This document shows positions 33,135 to 41,480 of a stretch of DNA of 45,264 bases, piece after piece; the first letter of the stretch is position 1, and each line of letters starts with the position of its first letter. Source of the DNA: Irineochytrium annulatum (Eukaryota; Chytridiomycota; Chytridiomycetes; Chytridiales; Chytridiaceae); NCBI GenBank assembly GCA_027600665.1, contig JADGJL010000090.1, positions 1 to 45,264 on the forward strand, read 5' to 3'. The translations under genes were made by a program, and so were the position numbers. The notes beneath the pieces were generated by a model. That model was not told where the DNA came from. It searched no databases and saw only the letters and a list, made by a program, of their open reading frames with translations.

Positions 33135-34745
33135 TTATTGGTTATTACGGTCATATCCTGCTTGTTTAATCTGCAGCCATTCTTGCAATCCAAGGCGATC
33201 CAGCTCTTTCAGATAAGCATCCCATTCCTGATCTACTTTCCCGTTCTGATACCATTCTGTACGCAGACGCAGCACATAGGCGAATAAATCCGTCTCAATG
33301 GTGGAAAGGCGGTCGAGTTCATCGATTGAGAAGAACACGCTTGGATAGACGTTATCTGCTTTCATGTGTGGAACCATATATTTATCGAGCAGTTCCATAC
33401 GCCATGCAGCATCTTCTGGTTTGGTTGTGTATTTGTCATAATAACTGTCGAGAATGGCCAGTGGTCCCGCGATACTTGTCTTTTGTCTGAGTTCCACAGG
33501 TGCAGAGCCTTCCAGCGGAAGATGCTTCAACATGCCCTTGGCTTCATCGAATTCAAATATATTTTGCTGACTCTCGTCTCCATACGTACCCCAGTTGTTC
33601 TGCACAGATTGGAGCGGATCGTACAATTGGTCTACCCACTTTGCTGTGGATTCGAGGTTTTTATTGCTGCTGGTAATGACCATGCGACCACGATCAAGAC
33701 CGATGCCATTTGTTCTTGTGACATTAATCTCTCCATCAGGTCCGGCAATTGGAGGCAGAACATCATACGTATCATTCATGCCTGTAATGTTGGCTTTATC
33801 CCAGGTGAAGTACATACCGTACTTGTTATCCTTGCCTTTTGCCAGATATGTGTTCCAATCCTGCTGATACGATTCAACGTCGATCAGACCTTCCTGAACC
33901 AATTCATGAATGTATTTAACCGCGTCCTTGTAACCTGCATCAGCTGCTGTGAAGACGACTTTCCCTTCATTCGTTACTACGGTATGATCCCAGTTCTCCC
34001 CGAGTCCAAATGCAGCAAAGAGAAATGTCAGATCTTCTCCGCCTGGCTTGTTAATAAAAGACAATGGAATTTCGTCGGCCTTGCCGTTGCCGTTGGGATC
34101 TTGGGTTTTGAACGCGATCAGCACTTCTTTCAACTCTTCGGTTGTCGTTGGCATCTTCAGTCCGAGCTTGTTCAGCCATTCCACATTAATCCAGGGCAAG
34201 TTATCCACTGCCTGAATCCGTTGTTTGCCACTTCCGAGTTCTTCAATCCATGGGAATGAATAGATATGTCCGTCCGGAGCAGTGATCATGCTCTTGTATT
34301 CAGGAGCTTCCTCCAGCACCTTTTGCAGATTGGGCATATATTGTTCAATCATGTCCTCAAGTGGAATGATCGCCCCGTCCTTCGCCAGTTTCAGGAGATC
34401 ATAATCTCCATAACCTGCATCAAATATGGCATCCGGCAAATCACCGCTGGCTACCGCCAGATTTCTTTTCTCCGCAAACACATCACTCGTATAGTTCTTC
34501 CAGTTGATATGAACATTGGTTTTCTCTTCAAGTCGCTTGTTAATCAGCTTGTCGTTCGGATCAGCGGGAGCCAGCGGAGAGCTCTGTGTGATAAAATTCA
34601 ATGTCACCTTGCCATCAGGTGATTGCGCCTCACTTGCTGCGCCTCCTCCACCCCCGCCACAGGCGGTTAGAAAGAGCATTGCAGATAACATGGAAATGGA
34701 TGCCGTTGTAACGGCTTTTCTGGACTTCTTGTTCACTTTTTTCAT
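33135..34745 (-). CDS. Sugar ABC transporter substrate-binding lipoprotein (LplA-like)
   Basis: 536 residues from ATG at 34745 with GGAGG eight bases upstream. Lipoprotein signal peptide with lipobox LTAC followed by GGGGGGAA, so it is anchored in the outer leaflet of the membrane. The extracellular solute-binding family 1 fold has LEEKTNVHINWKNYTSDVFA, FPWIEELGSGKQRIQ, PWINVEWLNKLGLKMPTT, and DPNGNGKADEIPLSFIN, which is a calcium-loop-like motif common in this large Paenibacillus type. It would capture the oligosaccharide for the LplB/LplC permeases encoded just upstream. Confidence 0.9.
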   Translation of the reverse strand: MKKVNKKSRKAVTTASISMLSAMLFLTACGGGGGGAASEAQSPDGKVTLNFITQSSPLAPADPNDKLINKRLEEKTNVHINWKNYTSDVFAEKRNLAVASGDLPDAIFDAGYGDYDLLKLAKDGAIIPLEDMIEQYMPNLQKVLEEAPEYKSMITAPDGHIYSFPWIEELGSGKQRIQAVDNLPWINVEWLNKLGLKMPTTTEELKEVLIAFKTQDPNGNGKADEIPLSFINKPGGEDLTFLFAAFGLGENWDHTVVTNEGKVVFTAADAGYKDAVKYIHELVQEGLIDVESYQQDWNTYLAKGKDNKYGMYFTWDKANITGMNDTYDVLPPIAGPDGEINVTRTNGIGLDRGRMVITSSNKNLESTAKWVDQLYDPLQSVQNNWGTYGDESQQNIFEFDEAKGMLKHLPLEGSAPVELRQKTSIAGPLAILDSYYDKYTTKPEDAAWRMELLDKYMVPHMKADNVYPSVFFSIDELDRLSTIETDLFAYVLRLRTEWYQNGKVDQEWDAYLKELDRLGLQEWLQIKQAGYDRNNQ

Positions 34746-34800
34746 GATAATGACCTCCATGAGTTGGATTGGATCAACTTACAGTATCGCAGGCTGTTCA

Positions 34801-35682
34801 CTATTTGAGGGAACCAACCATGACACCTTTTTCGAAATACTTCTGGAAGAACGGGTACATGATGATCAGTGGCAGACTCGAAATGACAATGGCTGAATAT
34901 TTAATCATCTCGGAGAGCCTTTTCAGTTCCGCCATCGCGAGTTGGTCACTGATCATACCTGGTGCAGCCTGATTCTGAATCAGAATGGAGCGCAGGACGA
35001 GCTGTAACGGATGGAGATTCGGATTGTCCAGATAGATCATCGCATCAAAATAGGAATTCCATTGCCCAACGAACGCATAAAGGGCGAGTACAAATATGAT
35101 GGGCTTCGACAATGGAATGACGATCTGGAAGAAAATCTTCATCTCGGAAGCGCCATCCACATTCGCTGCTTCTTTCAGTTCCCGAGGGACTCCTTTGAAA
35201 AAGGTTCTGGACAGGATGATGTTCCAGACGTTAACGGCTCCAGGAATGATGATTGCCCACACCGTATCCAGCATGCCGAGATTACGTATAAGTAGATAGG
35301 TCGGGATTAATCCCCCGCCGAAGAACATCGTAATGATAAAGATAATCATGAAAAATCCACGTCCCGCGAGCCTTTCATCCGACAATGCATAACCTGCAAA
35401 TATGGATACGGTCACGGTGATCAGTGCAAAGGAGACCGAGTACAGTACCGCATTTGCAAAACCTCGGATCATGGCTGGATTGGACAGAATCATCTGATAA
35501 CCGTCCAGACTCCAATCCGATACATTGAAGGACAGTCCACGATTCAGTAGCACAGTGGGGTCCATAAATGAGGCGATAACAATATAAATCAGGGGAACGA
35601 CCACAACCAGTACAGCACAGGTGAGAAAGATGGCATTGAGTGTGAGGATCAATCGATCCATTCCCGTGTGTTTAACAACCAT
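34801..35682 (-). CDS. Sugar ABC transporter permease, LplC/YtcP type
   Basis: 293 residues, ATG with AAAGGAG eight bases upstream. Six membrane helices; the EAA loop for contact with the ATPase is ELKEAANVDGASEMKIFFQI. The ending PFFQKYFEKGVMVGSLKG-like tail is typical of CUT1 LplC proteins. It works as a heterodimer with the upstream LplB-like permease. No ATPase gene lies in the operon; in Bacillus and Paenibacillus such transporters use a shared MsmX-type ATPase encoded elsewhere. Confidence 0.92.
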   Translation of the reverse strand: MVVKHTGMDRLILTLNAIFLTCAVLVVVVPLIYIVIASFMDPTVLLNRGLSFNVSDWSLDGYQMILSNPAMIRGFANAVLYSVSFALITVTVSIFAGYALSDERLAGRGFFMIIFIITMFFGGGLIPTYLLIRNLGMLDTVWAIIIPGAVNVWNIILSRTFFKGVPRELKEAANVDGASEMKIFFQIVIPLSKPIIFVLALYAFVGQWNSYFDAMIYLDNPNLHPLQLVLRSILIQNQAAPGMISDQLAMAELKRLSEMIKYSAIVISSLPLIIMYPFFQKYFEKGVMVGSLK

Positions 35683-35698
35683 GGAACATACTCCTTTC

Positions 35699-36667
35699 CT
35701 AATAGAGGCCTTCGCCTTCGTTCAATTTCTTCACAATCAGATTCACTGTCACCAGCAAAATCACATTGATAACCGAGTTAAACAATCCCACTGCCGCAGA
35801 ATAAGCGTAATCTCCAGACTGTAACCCCACCTTGTAGACATATGTGGCAATAATCTCAGAGGAAGGCAGGTTCATGGACGTCTGCATCAGATAGGCCTTC
35901 TCAAATCCAATGGACATAATGCCACCAGCTGCAAGAATAAAGACGATGGCCATAATCGGACGAATCGTTGGAAGATCAATGTGGCGAATACGCTGAAGGA
36001 GATTGGCTCCATCCAGATTAGCCGCATTGTGAAGCTCCGGATCAACATTGGCCAAAGCCGCAACGTATATGATGGAAGCCCACCCCGCTCCGGTCCAGAT
36101 ATCGGACAAAATGTAGATCCATCGGAAATATTCCGGTTCAGACATGAACATAATTGGCTGACCTGTAATCCAGGTTGCTAATTGATTAATTGGCCCTGTC
36201 GGTGAGAGGAAGATGAACAGCATACCCACCACCACAACAACCGAGATAAAATTGGGTGCATACAGAAACAGTTGGATATTTTTCTTCACGCCAGCTTTAC
36301 GTACCTGATTCAGCATAAGTGCAAGTAAAATAGGCACCGGGAAACTGAATATCAATCCCAAAAAGCTGAGTTTAAGCGTATTCATTAAAATGATATCGAA
36401 ATTGGGAGAAGCTATAAATTTCTCAAAATGCTTCAGTCCTACCCAATCACTGCCCATAATGCCTTTGATCGGACTGAAATCCTTAAACGCAATGATGGCT
36501 CCGTACATCGGAATGTACTTGAAAATAAGAGTCAAAATTAAGGCTGGTGCGAGCAACATATATAAAAAGTAATTTTTTTTGAGCTGCTGCAACCTCTGAC
36601 CGCTTGTCGTCCTCACTTTCAGTACCCTTCCTTCGCCCTTTTTGCTGTCGGCTATGTTATCCAACAC
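35699..36667 (-). CDS. Sugar ABC transporter permease, LplB type
   Basis: About 323 residues. I place the start at GTG 36667, or TTG 36664, because both follow the GGGGG site near 36674; a TTG at 36721 has no site. The sequence starts near DNIADSKKGEG, then LLAPALILTLIFKYIPMYG, six helices, and the EAA loop ELHNAANLDGANLLQRIRHI. It is the first gene of the operon and heads LplB, LplC, binding protein, GH32, ROK. The order is that of Paenibacillus oligosaccharide uptake units. Confidence 0.88.
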   Translation of the reverse strand: MLDNIADSKKGEGRVLKVRTTSGQRLQQLKKNYFLYMLLAPALILTLIFKYIPMYGAIIAFKDFSPIKGIMGSDWVGLKHFEKFIASPNFDIILMNTLKLSFLGLIFSFPVPILLALMLNQVRKAGVKKNIQLFLYAPNFISVVVVVGMLFIFLSPTGPINQLATWITGQPIMFMSEPEYFRWIYILSDIWTGAGWASIIYVAALANVDPELHNAANLDGANLLQRIRHIDLPTIRPIMAIVFILAAGGIMSIGFEKAYLMQTSMNLPSSEIIATYVYKVGLQSGDYAYSAAVGLFNSVINVILLVTVNLIVKKLNEGEGLY

Positions 36668-36721
36668 GATACCCCCGTTCCATTCTTGAAGTTGACAATT
36701 GTTTTCGGTAAGGGCTTTCAA

Positions 36722-37099
36722 TATTTACAATTGCCTATTTAATAATTTACAATTTATCAGGTTTCAATGAATTTAGTCAATACATTTTGTAAAAAATATT
36801 TGTGCATTTGATCATTTCTTCTTTGCCTAAATGTAAATAAATCACACTGAAATTGCATATAATTAGCACCAATACGGTGATATCAACATAGATATTTCTT
36901 TGTCACCGCTGATATTCATCCAATCACATTACACTTGTAACCAAAATTTTGGAACAATTATGAAAATTAAATTTGTGTTCCTAATTGTAAACAGAATTGT
37001 GCATTTGTAAAGTAAAGATTGCTATTTGTGCCGTTCTATTATACATTTGACTTAGAGAAGAATATGGATGACTATTGATGAGTAGAGGTGAAGCATTAG
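36722..37099 (+). promoter_or_regulatory. Divergent control region between the LacI gene and the sugar operon
   Basis: An AT-rich gap of about 430 bases between the lplB-like gene (leftward) and lacI-like gene (rightward). TTGTGCATTTG occurs exactly twice (36800-36810 and 36997-37007), about 197 bases apart. TTTACAATT occurs near 36725 and 36746, ATTGTAAAC near 36984, TTTGTAAAG near 37004. A palindrome CCAAAATTTTGG lies at 36941-36952. On the minus strand TTGACT (36780-36775) is followed about 17 bases later by an AT-rich -10-like hexamer, a fair promoter for the operon. The paired motifs are good candidates for LacI operators. No cre site with a central CG was found. Confidence 0.5.
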
Positions 37100-38176
37100 A
37101 TGGCAAAGGAAAAAGTCACGATACAAGACATCGCTGATGCTTTGGGGATCTCCAGGAATACGGCTTCCAAAGCATTGAATGATAGCGGAAACATCCCGGA
37201 TGAGACTAGAAACCGTGTAATTAAAAAAGCAATTGAACTTAAATATAAACAGTTTGCCTATATGGAAAATGAACATGTTTTAACCAAGGCCCCGGGCAAT
37301 ATCGCCTTGTTAACTGAAAACCTGCCTAATACATCTCACTTTGGTTCTTTGTTAATCAGCGGTTTGGAGAAAAGAATCAGTGCGGAGGGATACAATCTCT
37401 CGATTCATATCGTGCGTGAAGAAGATCAAGACGCGCTTACACTTCCCAACAATTTTGATATCGCCAAAGTAGACGGCATCATTTGCATTGAATTATTTGA
37501 TCTGGAATACACTCAGCTGATTACCGATCTGGGCATCCCTACGATCTTTATCGATTGCGCTTCCGACATATGTTATCCCGAATTCCATGCAGATTTGCTC
37601 CTTATGGAGAATGAACACAGCATCTATCAGATCACCACCAAATTAATTGAGAGCGGCTACACAAGTATCGGATTTGTTGGAGACTACAATCACTGTAAGA
37701 GCTTTAATGAACGATGGGTTGGATATCACCGGGCTATGCTTGAATCAGGGTTGCAGGTAGACCTATCTCATTGCATTCTAGATAATGATCGCCTATGCTT
37801 CTCCAAGCCAGGATGGTTGAACCAGCGGGTGGCAGAGCTGACTTCCTTACCTTCCGCTTACGTATGCGCTAATGATTTTCTTGCCGTCGATCTGATCCGT
37901 GCTTTGAAAGCCAGAGGTGTTTCCGTTCCGCAGGATGTTGTGATATGCGGATTCGATAATGCACCCCAATCCCGAATTATTGAGCCAGCATTAACGACCG
38001 TTCATATTTACAGCAATGAGATGGGGATTAAGGCTGCGGAGATGCTGTTATCCCGGATTAATAGCCCGACACAGCCGTATCAAGTCTCACATATTGTGAC
38101 CAAACCCATCATCAGGGAGTCTACGCCAGCAATCATGGCCGATCATTCTCAGATGGTTCATGGTTCGGCAAAATAA
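37100..38176 (+). CDS. LacI-family repressor of the adjacent sugar operon
   Basis: 358 residues, ATG after AGAGGTG. The N-terminal LacI headpiece VTIQDIADALGISRNTASKA with the hinge region ends near residue 60; the periplasmic-binding-like sensor follows (FGSLLISGLEKRISAEGYNL, VDGIICIELFD, GYTSIGFVGD, AYVCANDFLAVDLIRALKA, DVVICGFDNAP). It is divergent from the operon at 36667 and most likely its regulator, with sucrose, a fructan or a phosphorylated product as the inducer. The headpiece is slightly unusual in N-T-A-S-K-A where S-T-V-S-R-V/A is the common form; this affects operator choice. Confidence 0.9.
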   Translation: MAKEKVTIQDIADALGISRNTASKALNDSGNIPDETRNRVIKKAIELKYKQFAYMENEHVLTKAPGNIALLTENLPNTSHFGSLLISGLEKRISAEGYNLSIHIVREEDQDALTLPNNFDIAKVDGIICIELFDLEYTQLITDLGIPTIFIDCASDICYPEFHADLLLMENEHSIYQITTKLIESGYTSIGFVGDYNHCKSFNERWVGYHRAMLESGLQVDLSHCILDNDRLCFSKPGWLNQRVAELTSLPSAYVCANDFLAVDLIRALKARGVSVPQDVVICGFDNAPQSRIIEPALTTVHIYSNEMGIKAAEMLLSRINSPTQPYQVSHIVTKPIIRESTPAIMADHSQMVHGSAK

Positions 38177-38224
38177 AAAAACGTATGTCTCACGAGTAAC
38201 AACTCGTGAAGCATACGTTTTTTG
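38177..38224. terminator. Bidirectional terminator between the LacI and PNP genes
   Basis: A long stem with a bulge (AAAAAACGTATG with CATACGTTTTTT, inner CTCACGAGT with ACTCGTGA) has runs of A on the left and T on the right, so it serves both converging genes. Confidence 0.85.
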
Positions 38225-38297
38225 TGTTTTCGACTTGGCTGGCTGTATGGGAACTTTATCCTATCCAGCGCTGCCTAGAATAGAAATCATCTGGCGA

Positions 38298-39116
38298 TTA
38301 GATTTCTTTCAAGATGCCTTTTACCAAACCAATAAAGGTTGTTTTCACTTGGGCAGCCACTTCAATCACTTCGTCATGACTTAACGGCTGATCCAAAATG
38401 CCACAGGCCATATTGGTCAGACAGGAAATGCCCAGTACCTTCATACCGCCATGGATGGCAACAATAGCTTCAGGTACCGTAGACATACCCACCGCATCCG
38501 CACCCATCGTACGAATCATGCGAATCTCTGCTGGTGTCTCATATGCCGGACCACTCCACCATGCATAGACACCTTGCTGCAGGCCAACGTTTTGCTCTTC
38601 TGCAACCTTAAGCGCAATGCTGCGCAGTTCGCGATTATATACCTGTGATACGTCCGGGAAGCGCACACCCAGTTCAGCATTATTCGGTCCCATCAACGGG
38701 TTGTTGCCCACCAGGTTAATATGATCTGTAATCAGCATCAGTTGTCCCGGCTCAAAGCTTGTGTTGATGGCTCCGCAGGCATTGGTGATAAGCAACTGCT
38801 CGACACCCAGCGCTTTCATAATGCGAACAGGGAATGTCACTTCGTCCAATGTAAACCCTTCATAGTAATGAAGGCGGCCTTTCATCGCTACAACCGTCTT
38901 GCCCATCAGCTCGCCAATAACCAATTCATTGGCATGACCGATTGCCTCTGATTGCGCAAAGTAAGGAATTTCTGTGTAGGGAATAACCTTCGCATTTTCA
39001 ATCTCGTCGGCGAGCGCTCCCAGCCCCGAACCCAGAATCATGCCTATGGCAGGTTTGGAATGGATTCGGTTTAATATGTAATCTCTTGCTTCCTGAATAT
39101 GTGCGGATTGATGCAT
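38298..39116 (-). CDS. pupG: Purine nucleoside phosphorylase (inosine/guanosine type)
   Basis: 272 residues, ATG after AGGAGG. It cleaves inosine and guanosine with phosphate to the base and ribose-1-phosphate in purine salvage. Trimeric PNP marks: GSGLGALADEI (phosphate loop), GRLHYYEG, ITNACGAI, base-site Glu in GPAYETPAEIRM, GADAVGMSTVPE, and Asn in CLTNMACG, which favours 6-oxopurines. In cytosol. Length matches the family. Stands as a single gene here, not beside deoB or drm. Confidence 0.93.
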   Translation of the reverse strand: MHQSAHIQEARDYILNRIHSKPAIGMILGSGLGALADEIENAKVIPYTEIPYFAQSEAIGHANELVIGELMGKTVVAMKGRLHYYEGFTLDEVTFPVRIMKALGVEQLLITNACGAINTSFEPGQLMLITDHINLVGNNPLMGPNNAELGVRFPDVSQVYNRELRSIALKVAEEQNVGLQQGVYAWWSGPAYETPAEIRMIRTMGADAVGMSTVPEAIVAIHGGMKVLGISCLTNMACGILDQPLSHDEVIEVAAQVKTTFIGLVKGILKEI

Positions 39117-39244
39117 AATGGTATCCTCCTGATGATCTTAATTGAGTTAATGAGGTCTTACTCATCAAGTGTAATGAACAATGGTCCTGATGTAAATGGA
39201 AGCTGTTGTCCGAATCATTGCAGGGAGAACCTAGTCAATCCCGG

Positions 39245-39439
39245 TCAAGGCTTTTGTCCGGACTCCCAAACCGTTACCTGACCGATGGCACACCCCGATT
39301 CATGTACGAATCCGGTAGAAGGATCGGGAATGATGTGGTCATCATGAACGGAATGCTCTCTCTGTTCCGTGGATATGTGAAGAGACTTCAGGCCATCTGC
39401 CTGTTGTTCAACCCATTGTTTGAATTGTTTCCGTAACAA
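39245..39439 (-). pseudogene. Short ORF resembling a truncated TriTu-type immunity protein
   Basis: 64 codons from TTG, with GGGAGG seven bases upstream, a convincing start. The C-terminal part CAIGQVTVWESGQ resembles the T-WESG strand of TriTu-like immunity proteins, and the start has KQFKQWVEQQAD. In that family the strand is followed by about 20 more residues of the E-I-D-ET type, which are missing here; the codon after GQ is KP then stop, and no other frame restores them. So it reads as a gene cut short by a 3' deletion or frameshift. The family call rests on short similarity seen by eye. No toxin gene is present beside it. Confidence 0.35.
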
Positions 39440-39485
39440 ATCACGGCCTCCCTGTTATCAGCCTAACATTCATTTTTCTTTTCAT

Positions 39486-39515
39486 AAAAAAAAACGACCC
39501 TGTGTCACAGGATCG
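39486..39515 (-). terminator. Terminator after the 56-residue membrane protein gene
   Basis: Stem CGACCCTG (39495-39502) with CAGGATCG (39508-39515), one G-U pair, 5-base loop; on the minus strand nine T follow. Its position 19 bases past the stop at 39535 supports the small gene being real. Confidence 0.85.
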
Positions 39516-39534
39516 CTTAAGCTCATCGAATATG

Positions 39535-39705
39535 CTACTCCAGTGAATATGTGTTCCTGCTTTTCACGTAATCGATAAACATGATCAGTAACATCATGAG
39601 TGTGGCAAACATCATTGGCTTGGCCAGTGTGCCCTCTTCAAAAATAAAATAGGCTGCCACCAAGTTCCCTGCAAATGTCATCAGGTAGTTACGGATGGAA
39701 TCCAT
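39535..39705 (-). CDS. Small membrane protein, 56 residues
   Basis: A minus-strand ATG at 39705 opens 56 codons to TAG at 39537. Protein starts MDSIRNYLMTFAGNLVAAYF and continues with FEEGTLAKP, a second hydrophobic helix MMFATLMMLLIMFIDYV and a basic tail (KSRNTYSLE). Two short membrane helices joined by an acidic turn are predicted. The site GAGATGAG upstream is weak. It is followed closely by a strong terminator, and the third-codon choice looks like a real gene. Function unknown. It lies just upstream of the xylanase terminator region and is separate from it. Confidence 0.7.
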   Translation of the reverse strand: MDSIRNYLMTFAGNLVAAYFIFEEGTLAKPMMFATLMMLLIMFIDYVKSRNTYSLE

Positions 39706-39752
39706 ACACTCATCTCATTTCGATCAGAAATTTGAATCATACTCTGATTTTT

Positions 39753-40757
39753 TTAACTCTCGTTATCTTTAATTATACGCCAAAATGATTCCTTTGGCTG
39801 CAACTGTTGATCAAATACAAAAGGCCAATTCTTACGTCCACGTACCGGGAAATGATCCAACCAGGTGTAATTGTCCGCTACTCCCCAGAAAGTCACTGAG
39901 GTAATGGATGATTTATATTCTCGGAACAGATCGAAGATTTCTTCATATCGACGCTCCTGCAACTCGGCCATTTCCGGAGTGGGCGCAGTAAGATCGGTTC
40001 GACGATCCTCATGACGAAACACCGACATATCCAGCTCCGTAACATGCAACTGTACATCCAGTGAAGCATAACGCTCAATCGCCATTCGGATCTCCTCAAT
40101 TGAAGGACCATGAATATTCCAGTGCCCCTGCATACCGATTCCATGTACAGGCGCTCCCTTATCCAGCAAAGACTCAACCAAATTGTATATTTTCTCCCGT
40201 TTGACCGGATCGGTCTCATTGTAGTCATTATAGAAAAGAAGGGCATTGGGATCTGCTTCATGAGCCATGCTGAATGCTTGCTGCAGATAGTCTTCTCCCA
40301 CGAGTTGCAGCCACTTTGTGTCCCGCATGAAGAGATCGGTCTTATCTTCAATCGCTTCATTGACGACATCCCATGCATATATTTGCCCCTTATACCGTCC
40401 TACCACTGTATCAATATGTTGCTTCAAGCGAGATAATAATAGTTCTCTGGACACGGGAGCACCCGAAGTATCCTCGAAAACCCATTTCGATGTCTGATTG
40501 TGCCAGACAAGGGTATGTCCGCGAACCCCCATTCCTTGAGCAACAGCAAAATCAACAATTGCATCTGCCGCATCGAACACATAACGATTTTCTTCCGGGT
40601 GAATTTCTCCGAATTTCATCTGATTCTCTGCCGTGATGCTATTGAAGTGTTTCGCGATAAATTCCCCTTCGGACTGCAACATGCCTGTATGTACAGCAGC
40701 ACCTATTTTGAACTTGTTGGCATAAGCAGCATGTAATGATGGAATTTCCGTCGACAT
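39753..40757 (-). CDS. GH10 endo-1,4-beta-xylanase, intracellular type
   Basis: 334 residues, ATG after AGGGGG. No signal peptide, so it acts in the cytosol on imported xylo-oligosaccharides. GH10 marks: FNSITAENQMKFGEI, RGHTLVWHNQ, acid/base Glu in WDVVNEAI near residue 134, FYNDYNE, HGIGMQGHW, nucleophile Glu in LHVTELDMSV near 241, and FWGVADNYTW. It hydrolyses internal beta-1,4 xylosidic bonds. The nearest relatives by build are the short intracellular xylanases of Geobacillus and Paenibacillus. It stands alone, without the usual aldouronate cluster, and has a cre-like site at its promoter. Confidence 0.92.
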   Translation of the reverse strand: MSTEIPSLHAAYANKFKIGAAVHTGMLQSEGEFIAKHFNSITAENQMKFGEIHPEENRYVFDAADAIVDFAVAQGMGVRGHTLVWHNQTSKWVFEDTSGAPVSRELLLSRLKQHIDTVVGRYKGQIYAWDVVNEAIEDKTDLFMRDTKWLQLVGEDYLQQAFSMAHEADPNALLFYNDYNETDPVKREKIYNLVESLLDKGAPVHGIGMQGHWNIHGPSIEEIRMAIERYASLDVQLHVTELDMSVFRHEDRRTDLTAPTPEMAELQERRYEEIFDLFREYKSSITSVTFWGVADNYTWLDHFPVRGRKNWPFVFDQQLQPKESFWRIIKDNES

Positions 40758-40799
40758 TTACAATTCCCCCTACCCATTTTTATCCATCATATCTTTTGT

Positions 40800-40813
40800 T
40801 GAATACGCTTACA
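40800..40813 (-). promoter_or_regulatory. cre-like site (CcpA) upstream of the xylanase gene
   Basis: On the minus strand TGTAAGCGTATTCA, which with its flanking T and A fits the relaxed consensus WTGNAANCGNWNNCW and misses one base of TGWAANCGNTNWCA. It overlaps or directly follows the expected start point downstream of the -10 box, a position where CcpA blocks transcription when glucose is available. Confidence 0.65.
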
Positions 40814-40821
40814 ATGAACAA

Positions 40822-40827
40822 ATTATA
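40822..40827 (-). promoter_or_regulatory. Perfect -10 box of the xylanase promoter
   Basis: TATAAT on the minus strand, about 65 bases before the xylanase ATG and 9 bases upstream of the cre-like site. The matching -35 region is AT-rich and weak (TTAAAT-like), as often seen for regulated promoters. Confidence 0.5.
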
Positions 40828-40877
40828 CTTCTTCCCCCTCATATTTAACTATTTATGAATCTTGCGCCCTGTTCGCA

Positions 40878-40940
40878 AAACAAAAACACCTCCACATTCG
40901 TTCCGCTGCTTATAGCAACAAAACTATTTCGTGGAAGGTG
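40878..40940 (-). terminator. Terminator after the 115-residue coiled-coil gene
   Basis: CACCTCCAC (40887-40895) pairs with GTGGAAGGTG (40931-40940) with one bulge and a smaller inner hairpin; the minus-strand tail is TTTTTGTTTT. Confidence 0.7.
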
Positions 40941-40997
40941 CCATGTGATCGTGATGTTCCGTTTAATTCAACTCCAGTACGAAGAGGGGATGAAATG

Positions 40998-41345
40998 TTA
41001 CAGCTTGTCCACCTGTAATAAGGTCACCTGTTTCACTGTGCATGCCGGGTTAATTTGCTCCTCGGACAGAATGTTCAGCTTGATGAGACTTTTCAGCTTA
41101 TGGCTGTCTACCTTGGACAACAATCGCCAGATGTCAGGGTCCGGAAGAGAAGCATACAGCTTCTGATCATCATATTCTTTGCGGTTCTGAAGCACTGTTT
41201 TCACGGTGTAACCACCAACCTGCGTCTCATAGACTCCTTGTTCTGCACAATACGCAACAATCTCGTCTCGTAGCACAGACAACTGTTGCTCAATATCTTT
41301 TTGCTGCTGCTTCAATTCAAAATAGGATTGAACTTTCTGCTCCAT
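40998..41345 (-). CDS. Unknown protein with N-terminal coiled coil
   Basis: 115 residues from ATG at 41345, ten bases after GGAG; an earlier GTG lies on that site and is less likely. Residues 1-35 form a likely coiled coil (KVQSYFELKQQQKDIEQQLS, VLRDEI). Then a beta hairpin (GVYETQVGGYTVKTVLQNRK) and a helical end (DIWRLLSKVDSHKLKSLIKL). No signal peptide or membrane helix. The build recalls small phage or chromosome-associated proteins, but I recognise no family. Single gene with its own terminator. Confidence 0.65.
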   Translation of the reverse strand: MEQKVQSYFELKQQQKDIEQQLSVLRDEIVAYCAEQGVYETQVGGYTVKTVLQNRKEYDDQKLYASLPDPDIWRLLSKVDSHKLKSLIKLNILSEEQINPACTVKQVTLLQVDKL

Positions 41346-41480
41346 ATCGATCACGCTCCTCTATTAACATAGGTATGCGAGGATCGCTAATTTAGGACAG
41401 GCTGTTTATTTTATTCACACACATGTGGTCTTACTCTCATTCAATCGTATCCTGTCGTCGTTGATATTCCGTGACTAGGA

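Noticed and set aside
33366..34259. 297-codon plus-strand ORF opposite the sugar-binding lipoprotein gene
   Set aside because: Antisense shadow of a well supported gene; residue composition is unlike a real protein.
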